Of a DNA stretch of 64,000 nucleotides, positions 11,901-22,747 are shown one piece after another (positions within the stretch are counted from its first letter, which is position 1; each line of letters starts with the position of its first letter). A program made the position numbers and the translations under genes. This DNA comes from Ornithodoros turicata (lineage: Eukaryota; Arthropoda; Arachnida; Ixodida; Argasidae): assembly GCF_037126465.1 (NCBI RefSeq), contig NC_088204.1:81234361-81298360 (forward strand). The letters are read 5' to 3'. The notes beneath the pieces were generated by a model. The model was not told where the DNA came from and did not search any database. It saw only the letters and a program-made list of their open reading frames with translations.

Positions 11901-14900
11901 TGCCATCTTGCGTTAATGTTAAATGCGGGAAGTGGTTCTTTCCTATCCACACAAGAATCTGCTCTTTCACACGAGATTTTACGCCGCCTTACAGCTCCCG
12001 ACGTAAAATTCCATCCGCAGTTTTTAAAACAACCGAAAACTCCCCCAAAATAAAGGACCTTCTAGATTGAAGAAAATACGGACTAATGCATATTATCACT
12101 GCCTCATTGTTGCTCGCATACACTGCGAGGACATACACACCTGGCCGGAATGTGGTTTGATTTCGGAGGGGCTTCCCAGCCGAGGAACGGAACGCCGGAC
12201 AGTTGAAAGTGGAGATCGTAAAGGCCCTTAAAAACGTGTAAATGCCATTTAATGGAAACGCCGGACCAATCCCAATCCGCCGCAACTGGTACCCACCTCA
12301 ATGAAGAAGTCCCCTACCCACTTAGATACGGTGAGCGCAGTCATGATGGGCAAAGCGAAGGTGATGTTGCGAGTCGCCTCGATCAGGATGACCGAGAGAC
12401 TCAGCGTCATTCTCACAACCCCGCCCAGTGTTGCCGCTGCTCCGATCAGCGCAAACTTTCCGAGGTCTAACCATTCCTACCAACGAGAGTGCCACAAATG
12501 TGTTTGAAATAACGCTGCAGTGAATGCCACAGGACAGCAGCAACATAAAGTCACCGTGTACTGTACTGTGAATTAACTGTATTACTGCGCATGCACAACC
12601 CCGATGAGACCGACAAATGAGGCAATACGATGCTGCCGCCATCATCGCATTCATAAACTTTCTTCTTCAACAAGAGCAACTCTCCTTCGAACGAGATTAA
12701 ATTAAGTAAAAAGTCAAATGAAATGGAACCCAAGTCACAATACCCCAGTCAAATGAAATGATGTCCAGTTTCCACATAGTGCACAGTGTTACATACCACA
12801 ATATCTCTATGAATGCACACATTTTATTAGTGGGCAAATCAGGGTTGCTGAAGTGGAAAAAAAAACCCTGTAATTTACCTTCGTTGTTCACTCTCAGACA
12901 GAAAATTGTTAAAAAGACGACAACAACTGAGACTTATGTTTCGGCGATGCTCGATAATGCTCAAGCACCAAAATCAATGGTGATCAAAACCTAGTGTTAA
13001 CCATGTCCTGCAAGCCAGAACAAGCAAAAAGCTATGCATCAATACAGAGAGCAAGCATCAAATTATGCTGTGCAATGCAGAGAGAGCAAAATACGCAATT
13101 TGTTACTCACACTGTCTGGAAATAGTTCTCGGAAGCCCATGCCTACGAGCCTCCCCCAAACAGCTCCGGTAAGCAATGTCGGGATGAAGACCCCGCTGGA
13201 GACACTCAGTCCATACGTCCAACAATTCAAACAGAAATAGACAACAAAGAAGCTCCCCAATGTCACGGCAGTCCAAGTTCCTGGAAAATGCGGAGCAGAA
13301 TCGAAACTGCCGTACGCATGCTGCCTGTTATAAGCGATCAACTCGGGGGAAAATGCAAATTATTTGTGCACTTCAATTTGGATCGTTACAAGGGCCACCA
13401 AAATCATTATTGGCACCATTGTTGTTAGAATAGATTACATAAAACAAAAAAGGGTTGTATTTGCATCGTCTTTAACTATAACGGGCACAAGACTTTTCAA
13501 GTGCAACGGATCAATTCACGAAAAAGCCAAAGTTTGCTTATCACACACTTGGTTTCACATATGTTAACTGTTACAATGAAAGAGATAAGTGATCCTCTCG
13601 GTCACTACAGTGAGGTTACTGTTGTTTACGTGAACACCACAAGCCTCTACAAAATGGACGCTTTCTCGAGACCAGGTCAAAAACCTACAAAGAGCACTTC
13701 ACTGCGTGACTTATGTTCACAAACCTTCAGGCTGATGAAACAAGCTCCTCACGCTCTGCTCCGGCGTCTGGAACCAGATCTGAGCGAGGGCGCTGTACTT
13801 CCCATCAGAGCAGTTGAACTAAGATGAACGTTAATGATGACTGGTCAATATAATATTGATCGCGTCACATATGGATAGGGCCTGACATTTTAGGGTTAAA
13901 CCCGTATCCGCCCGATATTTACCTTCCGAACGAAATCTGTAAAATTCGGGTTTAACCCGAATCTACCCGAAAACATCCGGGTCGCGTGGCACCCTCATAA
14001 GCGTGCATTAAAATAAAGCTTGATAACATTGCTAAACATTACTTCCATGTTAAGACAAATTTTTATTAAACAAAAAAAAATCACCCGAATTCCTGACGAC
14101 AGAATATGCCGTAACGGGATTTAACCCGAATACACCCGAATTTTCGAATGAAAAATATCACCCGATATTTACCCCCCGAATTTGGCCAAAAATAAAACCC
14201 GAAAAAGTCAGGCCCTACATATGGATCGTCACCTGGAGTGAGTTGTCGACGAAATCATCCGTGTGCGCCCTGCAATCCTTGGACATGTCGATCATGAGAA
14301 AAGCCACAGTGGCACTCATGAGCGCAACCAGGACAGCTTCGAGGACCTTCAGCCACCGCCGGTGGAGGTACCTGCAAATTGTCAGATTTGAAAAAAAAAA
14401 AAGAAAAAGAAATGACTAACAAACTTTATCCCATCTGCAGTGGATACAAGAACAAAACATGGTTCACCTTCGACTATGCACAACAATCAGAGCTGTTCAT
14501 ATATATAGGAACCTACCAGTGCTGTAGCCAGAAAAAATATTTTGGGAGGGGTTTTATGGGGGCTGCACATGGAGGAGGAGAATTTCACCCTCGCTACCCT
14601 CGCCCAATTTTGCACTACGAAAGGTGCGATTTCAGGGAGTTGAGCTCCGGAGAACCCTCCCTGACCACACCACTGGGTGCGACCATTTTTTTTTTTTTTT
14701 TTGTGAAACCAGATTTCACATAACATTCATCAAAATTGGGCTTCATTGGGTCAATTCCGTTTTTCCTGCAAATAAGTTTCCAAAAAGACTAGAAGAGCGT
14801 GTTGGTTGTAAACTTAAATGATAGACGAATGTGAAAGGAAAGACAGAGACATGAACTCTATCCCTGTGTTTCTTTTTGTGTTTGTCCACCATGCAACTTA

Positions 14901-17900
14901 TTTTCCAACTTGAGGTGTAGTCCACCATAGACCTTCTACAAACACTCCATAGGTTCACAACAAATCCCATTATTGCTCTACAGGGGCCCGGAGCCTCTAA
15001 ACAAGACAGTTGTGTGTTCATCTAGATTCCCGCGTTGTAGGCGTGGTCCGGTGTGACGTCGACCCAAAAAGTTTTTTACTTAAGCCGAACAAGACCCAAA
15101 CGGACAAGTGCTGACAGATTTCAGCTAGAATTATGGATGAACATGTAGTATCAAACTTTTACCATCCGAATTCGTCAAGAAGGTTTACAAAAAAAAGGCA
15201 CTATGTTACAACGTAGACAACGAGAGATTAGCCGAGGCGGGCTACAAACATGGACGACACAAACACATAAGCCCCTGATCAGACCGGAAATCAAAAGGCC
15301 CAAGTTCGAACCTGGCCTTGCCTGGATAGAATAGCACATAGGATAGGATAGAATAGCACATAGGATAGGATAGAATAGCACATAGGATAGGATAGAATAG
15401 CACATAGGATAGGACAGAATAGCACATAGGAGAGGACAGAATAGCACATAGGATAGGATAGCACATAGGATAGGATAGGATAGAATAGCACATAGGATAG
15501 GATAGGATAGAATAGCACATAGGATAGGATAGGATAGGATAGGGTAGGGTAGGGTAGGACTGGCCTGACCAGTCACATCCCATCCCAACCCAGCCCAACC
15601 CAACCTAACCTAACCTATGTTACAAGTCCAATAGCGAGGCTACACACCTGATCCGGAAGACAGTCAGTCGGAAGTTGATGTAATTGTAGAAGGCCCCAAG
15701 CATACCACCTGTGCACAAATATATCCTTATCGGAGTGAATCTGACTTGGTACAGATAACGCATCAGTCTGTCCAACTCACCAACTGCACCCATAACAATG
15801 TAGATAGGAAGCTCAATAACGCTCCACTGTACATCCTACAAACGGAACAATTAGACCTCGTATAAAAAAAAAAACAAAAAAAAAAACTAATTCGGCTGAA
15901 CGTCCATTTTGTTTCGTACCGTAAATTCTCCAAAGTTGACGAGGCCAGAATAGGACAGTTCGCCCGTCTGACCGCCTTTGTAGGCACTCAGAATGAGACT
16001 CAGGGAAAACGCTGATATGGCCGAGCAGAAGAACTGAAACGAAGACAGAGTTGAGGGGCCCAGCTCAACGTCGCATGTCGTGACGTAACGCGTATTACAA
16101 ACTCACTATTCTCCAAGTGAGGGCCTGGTTCCAAAAACTGGCTCCTTCTTCTAAGCTGAACAAAACTCCACCTGTCAATCAACCCATCAGCAAAAATATT
16201 AGAAAGGAGAACAGAAACTATCAGATATGAAAGCTTATGGAAGATGGGACACTAATACGATGTACGTACGGGAAACTTTTCAAAACAGGAACATTCCTCG
16301 TACCATGGTAAATATTAAACCTTCCAAATATCTGGCCGATTGTTGTAGAAAAATGGAAGTGCCTCCTGTGGTGGCAGACTTCGTATCAAGAGTAAACTTT
16401 CATGACCTATTTCCATGGATTTTTTAACATAGCAGAGATCACGTTGGTGATCGTGCAACCATTATATCAGTTATTTCGTTTGTTGCAGCATGACTTTTGC
16501 TTTCTAGCACAGCATTTGGTGCCGAGCAATAATTGTAAAATGGCCCTGGCAGTAAGGACTGTAATACCACTACCACACGGGACGTCTTCAACGCCCATTG
16601 ACATCGATGACCATTGAAAATGCAGGTAGCACTCCCTAGCGTGTAAGGCGTCAAGCTATCAGGAAACATTGGATCTAATGCTCGTTGAGAAATTGATGCG
16701 TTACCTACTTGAGGGCGCTACGCCCATTTTCAATGGTCGTTGGTTTCAATGGTCGTTGGAGACTGCCCGTGTGACGGGGTTATAACACTATGTTTCTGAG
16801 GTGTCAGAAGATCTTGTTTCTGGTCCTCTTATTTCAATTTCATTTGGCTAAAATAGCAACCCACCAACAGGAGCACCGAACGCAGCAGCAACACCCGCAG
16901 CTGCACCAGCGGAAACAAAATCCCTCTTCTCGTGGTCTTCCCTGAACTCCTCGAAGACCTGATGAGAAGGTCACAAAGACAATGGTAATTCACAATGCAT
17001 CCACCCAGTTTCATCTTATACGCAAACCCGTATGGAGCCTACCATATGGGCCATACGGGAAACGTACCTATATAGAACGCTCACCTTCATGTCTCGTCTA
17101 AAGGTCGTACTCTTGCCCTGAGAGATCCCTGCAGCAATCACAGCACCACAGTGAATCATGGGTCCTTCCTGCATATGTTGACAACGTTTAGTGTTTTAGC
17201 AATCTAACTGGATCAGGTGTTACCTAAGAGCATGCTACCATAAATCGGGTGTGACCTAGGAGCACATGTATGTTTTATCTTCGGGGTGAGTTCTTTATCA
17301 TCTTGTCTCATCTGCAGCACTTATTTACAAAAGACTATGGTGCTTTTGTGCTGCTTTTGTTGAACTAAGGTTTAAGGTCAAGAAGTAGTTCCTCGGAAAA
17401 ATCAGACCAACATCAGTTCAAGCTGATTTAGACACTTTAGACACACAAGAATTAGACACTGCCTGAAAAAACTGTATCGTAGTAACCCTTAAGGGGACCA
17501 CGAAGAGATCCTCCGAAGATCCGAGTTCTATCAACTGTTAAAAACCACACTGTGTACAGGATATGTCTGCTAAATAACGAGACATTTAAGAGAAGGTCTG
17601 GACAATCGGGACAGTCTGTAACCTTCCATGACACTCTGCACAAATTTGGGACAATTTGGGACAACGAAGTTGATGGAAACCAGATGCAAACCGCCCCATA
17701 TATGCGTTCTCGTGGCTGACACTAATCGGGATTTTCAAAATCGGGACATTACCCAAAAATCCCAGCTCCAATTGTAACCAATGCTTGGTTCACACTCCGC
17801 ATGGTGAAATGTATTAGTGACCAGGAATGCATTATGTACGTACGCTTACAGAGGTTTCGACTATCTCTTCATGGTCCCTTTAAAATGCGTAAGAGAAATC

Positions 17901-20900
17901 TGCATGCCACCCACCTTTCCAACAGCAAGACCGCCGACCACGGAAAGTACCACGCCTACGGCCTTTACGAACAAGGTTTCCACTCTGACCACCTTCGGAA
18001 CTTTGACGCCATTCAGGTAGCACTTGATTACCGGGATGCCACTTGCAGCCGCCACGGGCTATAACGAACAATCCATTTTGAGGTCGTCGCCGAGAGGTCA
18101 TCGCTCCTGCCAATGCATCAATTCCTCAAATAACAATGATTAAGGCCCCTGGTTTTCTGCTGCGGCAACAAATTCAAAATCCAGCGGCACCGACTCGTAA
18201 ATTCCGCGATTTTCCGCGGCAGGGAGTCAACGGCCGCTTGAAACGGGAAACACGTTATGCTCTTGGATAATGCGGGAACAAAAAATGTATTTTATAAATT
18301 TACAGATTCAGAGCACTGTTATGGCTAAGCATTACACGATGTCTTGCGTTCTCCTCTGACAGCCAATGGCATCTGTCACGGACAATCATTTTATACCTGC
18401 TAAAAGATCTTTCAGCATCTACAGACAAATAATTGATCGCAATAAACGCTAAATTTAGAACATGAACCCTCATTCCATTCCAAAACCCAATTATATGTCG
18501 AAGGATCACGTGATCCCTGGAGTCCACATCGCATCCTTCAACCCAATCGGATTTACGTTAAATTCCGCGCAGAACGCCGCGAAATTTCGAGCAAAATAAG
18601 GGATTCCGCAAAATTCCGTTCCAAACGAAGGATTCCACGATGAATTCAGGATTCCGCGAAATTTCGCAGAAAAACCCGGGCCTCAACAATGATTGATAGA
18701 ATCACAAACAGAGTCCCACTTCCGCCAATATGTAATCGGAAACTCGACTCGTAGGAATTTTTTAAGTGAGTACGTACAGCAAGGTAAGCGACCAACACCG
18801 CTCCAATGAATACGGGTACGGCATTCAGAGTCAACCACATCAAGTAGGGAATGATGATACAGTCTTTCTTTATGCAATTATTCATCCCTAAGGAAAATGT
18901 GAAGGAAAACACTCGGAGTGATGGAGATGTTTCAAAAAATAGATGATCTTCGATAGATGCGTTTCACTGCATCATGCACGCATTGTGAAAAAAGGTGATG
19001 AGGCAACGCAAGAAAAAAGGATACAAGCTTTTATGGCACCAAACTTGTAGTCGCTGAGTATCTCGATGCAGATGTCGATCGCACACGCCGTGGCTGCAGT
19101 CACAACGCCGATGACGAGGATGATGAACCACCGTTTGTAGTTGGTGTTACGAATGCGCTGCAGACAAGTTTTATAGATAACCACAACATTACCTAATGCA
19201 TAACTGCTACATATGGCAGCCACTAGTTGCTAACAACTCCTTGAAAACTGAAAACTACAGGGCGTCCAGAGATAAAAAGCTGTTCCGTGGCCTTCTGCAA
19301 TGTCTAGTCACATTTCGATGGTCAAACTCCGCACAACGTCTTTTTTTTCTGTTTTGCTTTAATCCTCATTTTGCTTTATCGTTAGCGTTGGTTAACCAAA
19401 GAGGCAGTTGAAGCTCGTGAAACGGTATCTGATATTTTCAATTGTTTGGCGATATAACGCAGTAACGCAGCCCAATTGCTTTATCGGACAACAAAACTCC
19501 CTCCAAGTTTTTACCACTACAATAAAGGCAAAAAATAAAAATTAAATGAGATTCGGTGGCAAGTTTGGCCATCGAACAACAAGTAGACGTATGCAGGAGA
19601 CAAAGAAACAACCATGGAGCTCACCTTTCGACACACTGTTCTCTTAGGCAGCATAATGTATGCAAAGCAATATCATCAACTTCACTTACAGCAAATGTGG
19701 TATGCTTCTGTTCGTCCTGATATATCGTGTTGTCCGAGGTGTCGTAATCTAAACTCTGGAAAAAATGTCACTGGTTCATGTTTATGATGACAGTGGTTTG
19801 CCCAGAATTGCAAGTATCAGGTTATGGGGGAAGGAGAGAAAGGTGGTTTCCATAAAGCACTCCACAAGCGTCCCTTCATTAAGAGCTTCAGCCATTCCCA
19901 ACCAAGTACGTACTTCATATTTTTGGGAGAGGAGATTCAGAGATCCGAGCTCGTGGGTTCTCGTAACTGATGCTGGACTGGTGTTTATACTCTGAGAAGA
20001 GATGGGTAAAATACAAATAAAACAAACATTTAGAGGAACTTTTTTTTATATATACTGCTTTATGCGAAGACAAAAATATTCATTAGTCTAGCCATACTAA
20101 CCAGAAAATGACCCTGCCTTTTGTAACTAAAAAGGCAATCAATAATGCTTTTCTTTCTGGAAACGTTCAGCACGCATCGTAATTACATCACAGCCAGAGC
20201 TGTGATTCACGGAGTGGAGCCACCCAACTACATTCTCAGGCAAGGAACTAAATGGTCGCGCGGACTTTCACACGTCTGACGAAATTCAAGAGGCGTGTTT
20301 GCACGTTGCACAAGTGTTTGCGTTGTGCGCGAGATATACTTTTCACGGGTGCCTACTCAATGCTTAAGGAGAAATATAGATACCACTAACGACAACTTAT
20401 TTGACAACTTGTTATTGTGTTGCGTTATTCCCTTTGTTTGTTTATGCCTCAGAACAGTTACCTTCAATCATGTTATTTGGCTTCGTTTGTCTGAATTCCC
20501 TTCAAGAGTAGCGATCAACTCATAGTATTATACTGTGCAGAAACAAGAGCTTTGATGGAAGCGATGAGGTATGCAGCACCTCGCACATTTTACACAATGT
20601 TTCGTAATAGGCATTGCACTGCCCGGAACAATTGTGTGACATCGCACATTCATGTGGAGAATGCATGACTTTTCGCAATCTAAAACTGCAGAGACTTATA
20701 AACATGAGCCTTTGTAGCCGGTTTTTATGTGAGCTGCATGGCAGAGGCGTTGTTAATGAATGAATCATAGCCACGATCGAAATTTGAATAACACGCTGGT
20801 AAGCTTACGCCGGACGACGATGGGTAGTCTTCATCGAAGAGCAGTGGTGTCCGCTCGCCGGAATCTCCGAAGATGTTCGGACAACAACCCCTCCTGCTCA

Positions 20901-20901
20901 T
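8958..20901 (-). CDS. CLCN7: Lysosomal H+/Cl- exchange transporter 7-like (ClC-7), 22 exons
   Basis: Exons in transcript order: 20901-20809, 19755-19690, 19157-19025, 18887-18778, 18058-17915, 17168-17085, 16958-16865, 16171-16107, 16033-15920, 15835-15781, 15708-15648, 14371-14233, 13818-13725, 13280-13111, 12476-12297, 12226-12141, 11320-11206, 11105-11022, 10265-10176, 10076-9993, 9928-9848, 9056-8958. All phases close, giving 746 residues against about 805 in human. Diagnostic blocks include SLDYD near the N-terminus, GKEGP with gating Glu183, SLEEGASFW with proton Glu250 (same 67-residue spacing as human Glu247 and Glu314), GVFIP at 447-451, and two C-terminal CBS domains (about 563-640 and 670-740) ending in [10 protein letters not shown]. 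An acidic dileucine signal, ERTPLL (16-21), suits endolysosomal sorting. ClC-7 swaps 2 Cl- for 1 H+ in lysosomes and normally needs Ostm1, which is not seen here. One oddity is ASGIP where the family has GSGIP (139-143). The N-terminus is short, so an extra upstream exon is possible. Confidence 0.94.
9421..9635. mobile_element. Palindromic mariner-like MITE, copy 1
   Basis: It starts CAGGGGTGTTTGCTCTAACG after a TA and ends in the complementary GTTAGAGAAAACGCCCC. Long internal arms built on 'aaagcgagcgataaaag' and 'acaggtactgcttcactagt' make it a near-complete foldback. It is the same family as 44221-44430. It lies in the last intron of ClC-7. Confidence 0.8.
11706..11784. repeat. Hairpin-forming inverted repeat in a ClC-7 intron
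   Basis: 'agccagagaggaggaaagc' is followed about 40 bp later by its reverse complement. It lies in the intron between the exons at 12226-12141 and 11320-11206. It is probably a remnant of a foldback element. Confidence 0.6.
13876..14217. mobile_element. hAT-type MITE with exact 8-bp target duplication
   Basis: Terminal repeats are TAGGGCCTGAC and its complement GTCAGGCCCTA, with imperfect 'aaacccgaat' arms inside. CATATGGA flanks it exactly on both sides (13868-13875 and 14218-14225). It lies in the ClC-7 intron just 3' of the exon 14371-14233. The element is 342 bp with no coding capacity. Confidence 0.9.
14517..14675. mobile_element. hAT-like MITE (CAGTG ends)
   Basis: It starts CAGTGCTGTAGCCAG and ends CACACCACTG, with 'attttgggaggggttt' close to the left end. 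It resembles the SINE-inserted element at 2838 and sits upstream of the acceptor of ClC-7 exon 14371-14233. A clear target duplication is not visible. Confidence 0.55.
15325..15559. repeat. Minisatellite in a ClC-7 intron
   Basis: Variable-length units of about 19-30 bp are built from 'agaatagcacataggatagg', repeated roughly ten times. They grade into 'gggta' units and then 'cccaaccca'. The array creates spurious reading frames on the minus strand. It lies between the exons 15708-15648 and 14371-14233. Confidence 0.9.
16562..16784. mobile_element. MITE family with CACACGGG ends, copy A
   Basis: It starts TAATACCACTACCACACGGG and ends with the complementary CCCGTGTGACGGGGTTATA. The interior (for example 'atcaggaaacattggatc' and 'aatgctcgttgagaa') is closely shared with 59929-60149. 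It lies between ClC-7 exons 16865-16958 and 16107-16171. Confidence 0.85.
18141..18685 (-). mobile_element. hAT element relic with transposase dimerisation-domain fragment
   Basis: Ends are TAAGGCCCCTGGTTTTCTGC and a complementary GCAGAAAAACCCGGGCCTCA. ACAATGAT is an exact 8-bp duplication at 18133-18140 and 18686-18693. The minus-strand frame 18527-18300 includes [24 protein letters not shown], the recognisable C-terminal hAT dimerisation motif. The rest of the transposase is missing. It lies in a ClC-7 intron. Confidence 0.88.
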
Positions 20902-21351
20902 GTTTACAACGGGATCACCTTTGTTGACTAATGCTTTACATTTGACATCCTTCGCATACACAAAGTTACGCACGTGACTGACGTGCTTCTGCCTTCTGCT
21001 TCTGCTCCACCCCCCACCTTGCGGCAATTTTCTACGACTTATTTGTAATTCGCAATAAAATTTTGACGTTATTGGTATAATAATCTTGCACAACAGTAGA
21101 TTGAGGAAACGAAATGCTAAAAACTCCTTGAAGAAATGGAAAATGTTTGTACTCTCGCTCCCAGCATTCCTTTTGCAAGGCCGCCGCCATATCTTTTCAT
21201 AGGTATGTGTTTTCCTTCTGAAAAATCGTCCAAAATCTTCGAATTTTGTAGCAAATTTGATCTGCATTTCGCTTTATTCTCAATTTAGTAGTCACACGCT
21301 AATTAAATATCGCTGTATTTTCTTTCCAGTTCGAAGCGGTGTCACAGAATC
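20902..21351. promoter_or_regulatory. Divergent promoter region of ClC-7 and RpL38
   Basis: The two start codons face away from each other across 450 bp. On the L38 side, a pyrimidine tract TTTTCTTTCC (about 21318-21327) is a good candidate 5'-terminal oligopyrimidine (TOP) start, as in ribosomal protein mRNAs. It could instead be a splice acceptor, because AG follows. No TATA box is placed with confidence. Confidence 0.6.
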
Positions 21352-22740
21352 ATGGTAAGTTGACAGGAGTGCTTGGCGTTGTTTTTTACGGAGCCGTCCC
21401 GCATTTAAGACTCAGCGCACTTTCAAATTTTTCCTTGACAGCCGAAGCAGTTGAAAGAAATCAAGGATTTCCTCCTGACAGCCAGGCGGAAAGACGCCAA
21501 ATGTAAGAACGCAGCTCTGGGATCCCTAGTGAAACAACGTTTTGTGCCGAAGTACTACAGTTTGGCGCTTATGTATTGCAGCCGTACGGATCAAGAAAAA
21601 CCCTGACAATGTGACCAAGTTCAAGGTGCGATGCAGCAAGTATTTGTACACCATTGTGGTCAAGGAGAAGGAGAAGGCCGAGAAGCTGAAGCAGTCTCTG
21701 CCACCCGGTGCGTATCATTCGCTCTTTGCATTCGAGATTAATAACGGAGACTGCGCAGTGCAGAATATTGAACACGATCAGTTTTTTGGTTGCACGAATA
21801 TGATCGACAGTTATCTCTTCTCCGCTAACAAGGAGCAGTGAGGCCCCCTCACAAGTTACGCATTTTTGGCTGACGTGTATTGTACAACAGATGACACTAG
21901 AACGATTGTTCTAGCTGACCTGTAAGCACCTGAACAAGGTCTGTGATCTGCACACACAGTTTTTTGAGGCAAGCAAACTGCTACAAGTGTACTCGGCCCA
22001 CAACTGTAAAGCTGTTTGTCATTGGCTAACGTGCCTGCAGGGATGTTGGAACGTAGGGGCATCACACATTCCTTCTTAGAAGGCAGACTCTTACAGGATT
22101 TGGATGTTCACCTGCACGAACTTTTGTTACTGCAGCTGACATTCTTTTAGGTAGCAATGAAAATATGTTACTTCACATAAACGGTCCCTTATACTGTCAC
22201 TCTGACACAAAAGACATGTCTGTATCTGTTATTCAATTAATTGTAGGCCATTAGTGGAAGCATAATTGGAGTCATTCTGCACTGTGTGTAGACTGTCATT
22301 CTATTACGGCATCGTTCTGTGTGCGGAAAGTCCTTAGTGTACCATGGTATTGTACTTGGTATTCACATTGCATTGCTACAGAGTATTGTTTCCTTGTGTT
22401 TAGTTTGAAGTTGTGTAAAGCTCATTTGCACTTGCAAGGTGCCTCCACCATTGTTAGGAAGCAAACGCTCACACGTGATGACGTTAGCAGTTCTTTGCAA
22501 AACTTGTGTGGCCTCGTCGGTTTAGGAAAGTGCACCAAGTCCATAATGTTGTCCATTTATAGTTGATGTACCTTCAAACATGTGACATGGCATTTTCTGC
22601 ATCAAAGTGGTCCCATAATGGGTCCTGTGCACAACCTGAACCGTTGTACAAAAAAAATCTGACAAGGACACTCCAAAGGATGTCACATTTATGGTTCTTT
22701 ATCTGTTCTTTCAGGTCTCCAAGTCAAGGAGCTCAAGTAA
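21352..22740 (+). CDS. RpL38: 60S ribosomal protein L38
   Basis: Coding exons are 21352-21354 (only the ATG, directly followed by GTAAGT), 21442-21502, 21582-21707 and 22715-22740. They join in phase to 71 residues. The product reads [20 protein letters not shown], then a basic [11 protein letters not shown] and [13 protein letters not shown] segment, and ends [12 protein letters not shown]. This is nearly identical to eukaryotic L38 (70 residues in human), with one extra residue near NPDNVTKFK. It is a small component of the large ribosomal subunit. AATAAA at 22742-22747 begins 2 bp after the TAA, which is very close for a poly(A) signal and implies a very short 3' UTR. Confidence 0.96.
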
Positions 22741-22747
22741 AAATAAA

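Noticed and set aside
12477..12482. Alternative acceptor for ClC-7 exon 12476-12297 giving ACCTCGG as first bases
   Set aside because: It breaks the reading frame. The acceptor six bases upstream gives [12 protein letters not shown], which matches ClC-7.
15325..15559. Possible CRISPR-like array
   Set aside because: The units are directly adjacent and vary in length without unique spacers, and the context is a eukaryotic intron.
15175..15603. Long repetitive frames rich in [10 protein letters not shown]
   Set aside because: They are produced by the intronic minisatellite, and the true ClC-7 exons flank it.
20902..21267. Upstream part of the open frame that contains ClC-7 exon 1
   Set aside because: It lies upstream of the likely start, has no ClC similarity and occupies the divergent promoter.
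21708..22714. snoRNA in the third L38 intron
   Set aside because: A C-box-like GTGATGA is present at 22475-22481, but the nearest plausible D box is about 155 bp away and no terminal stem was found.
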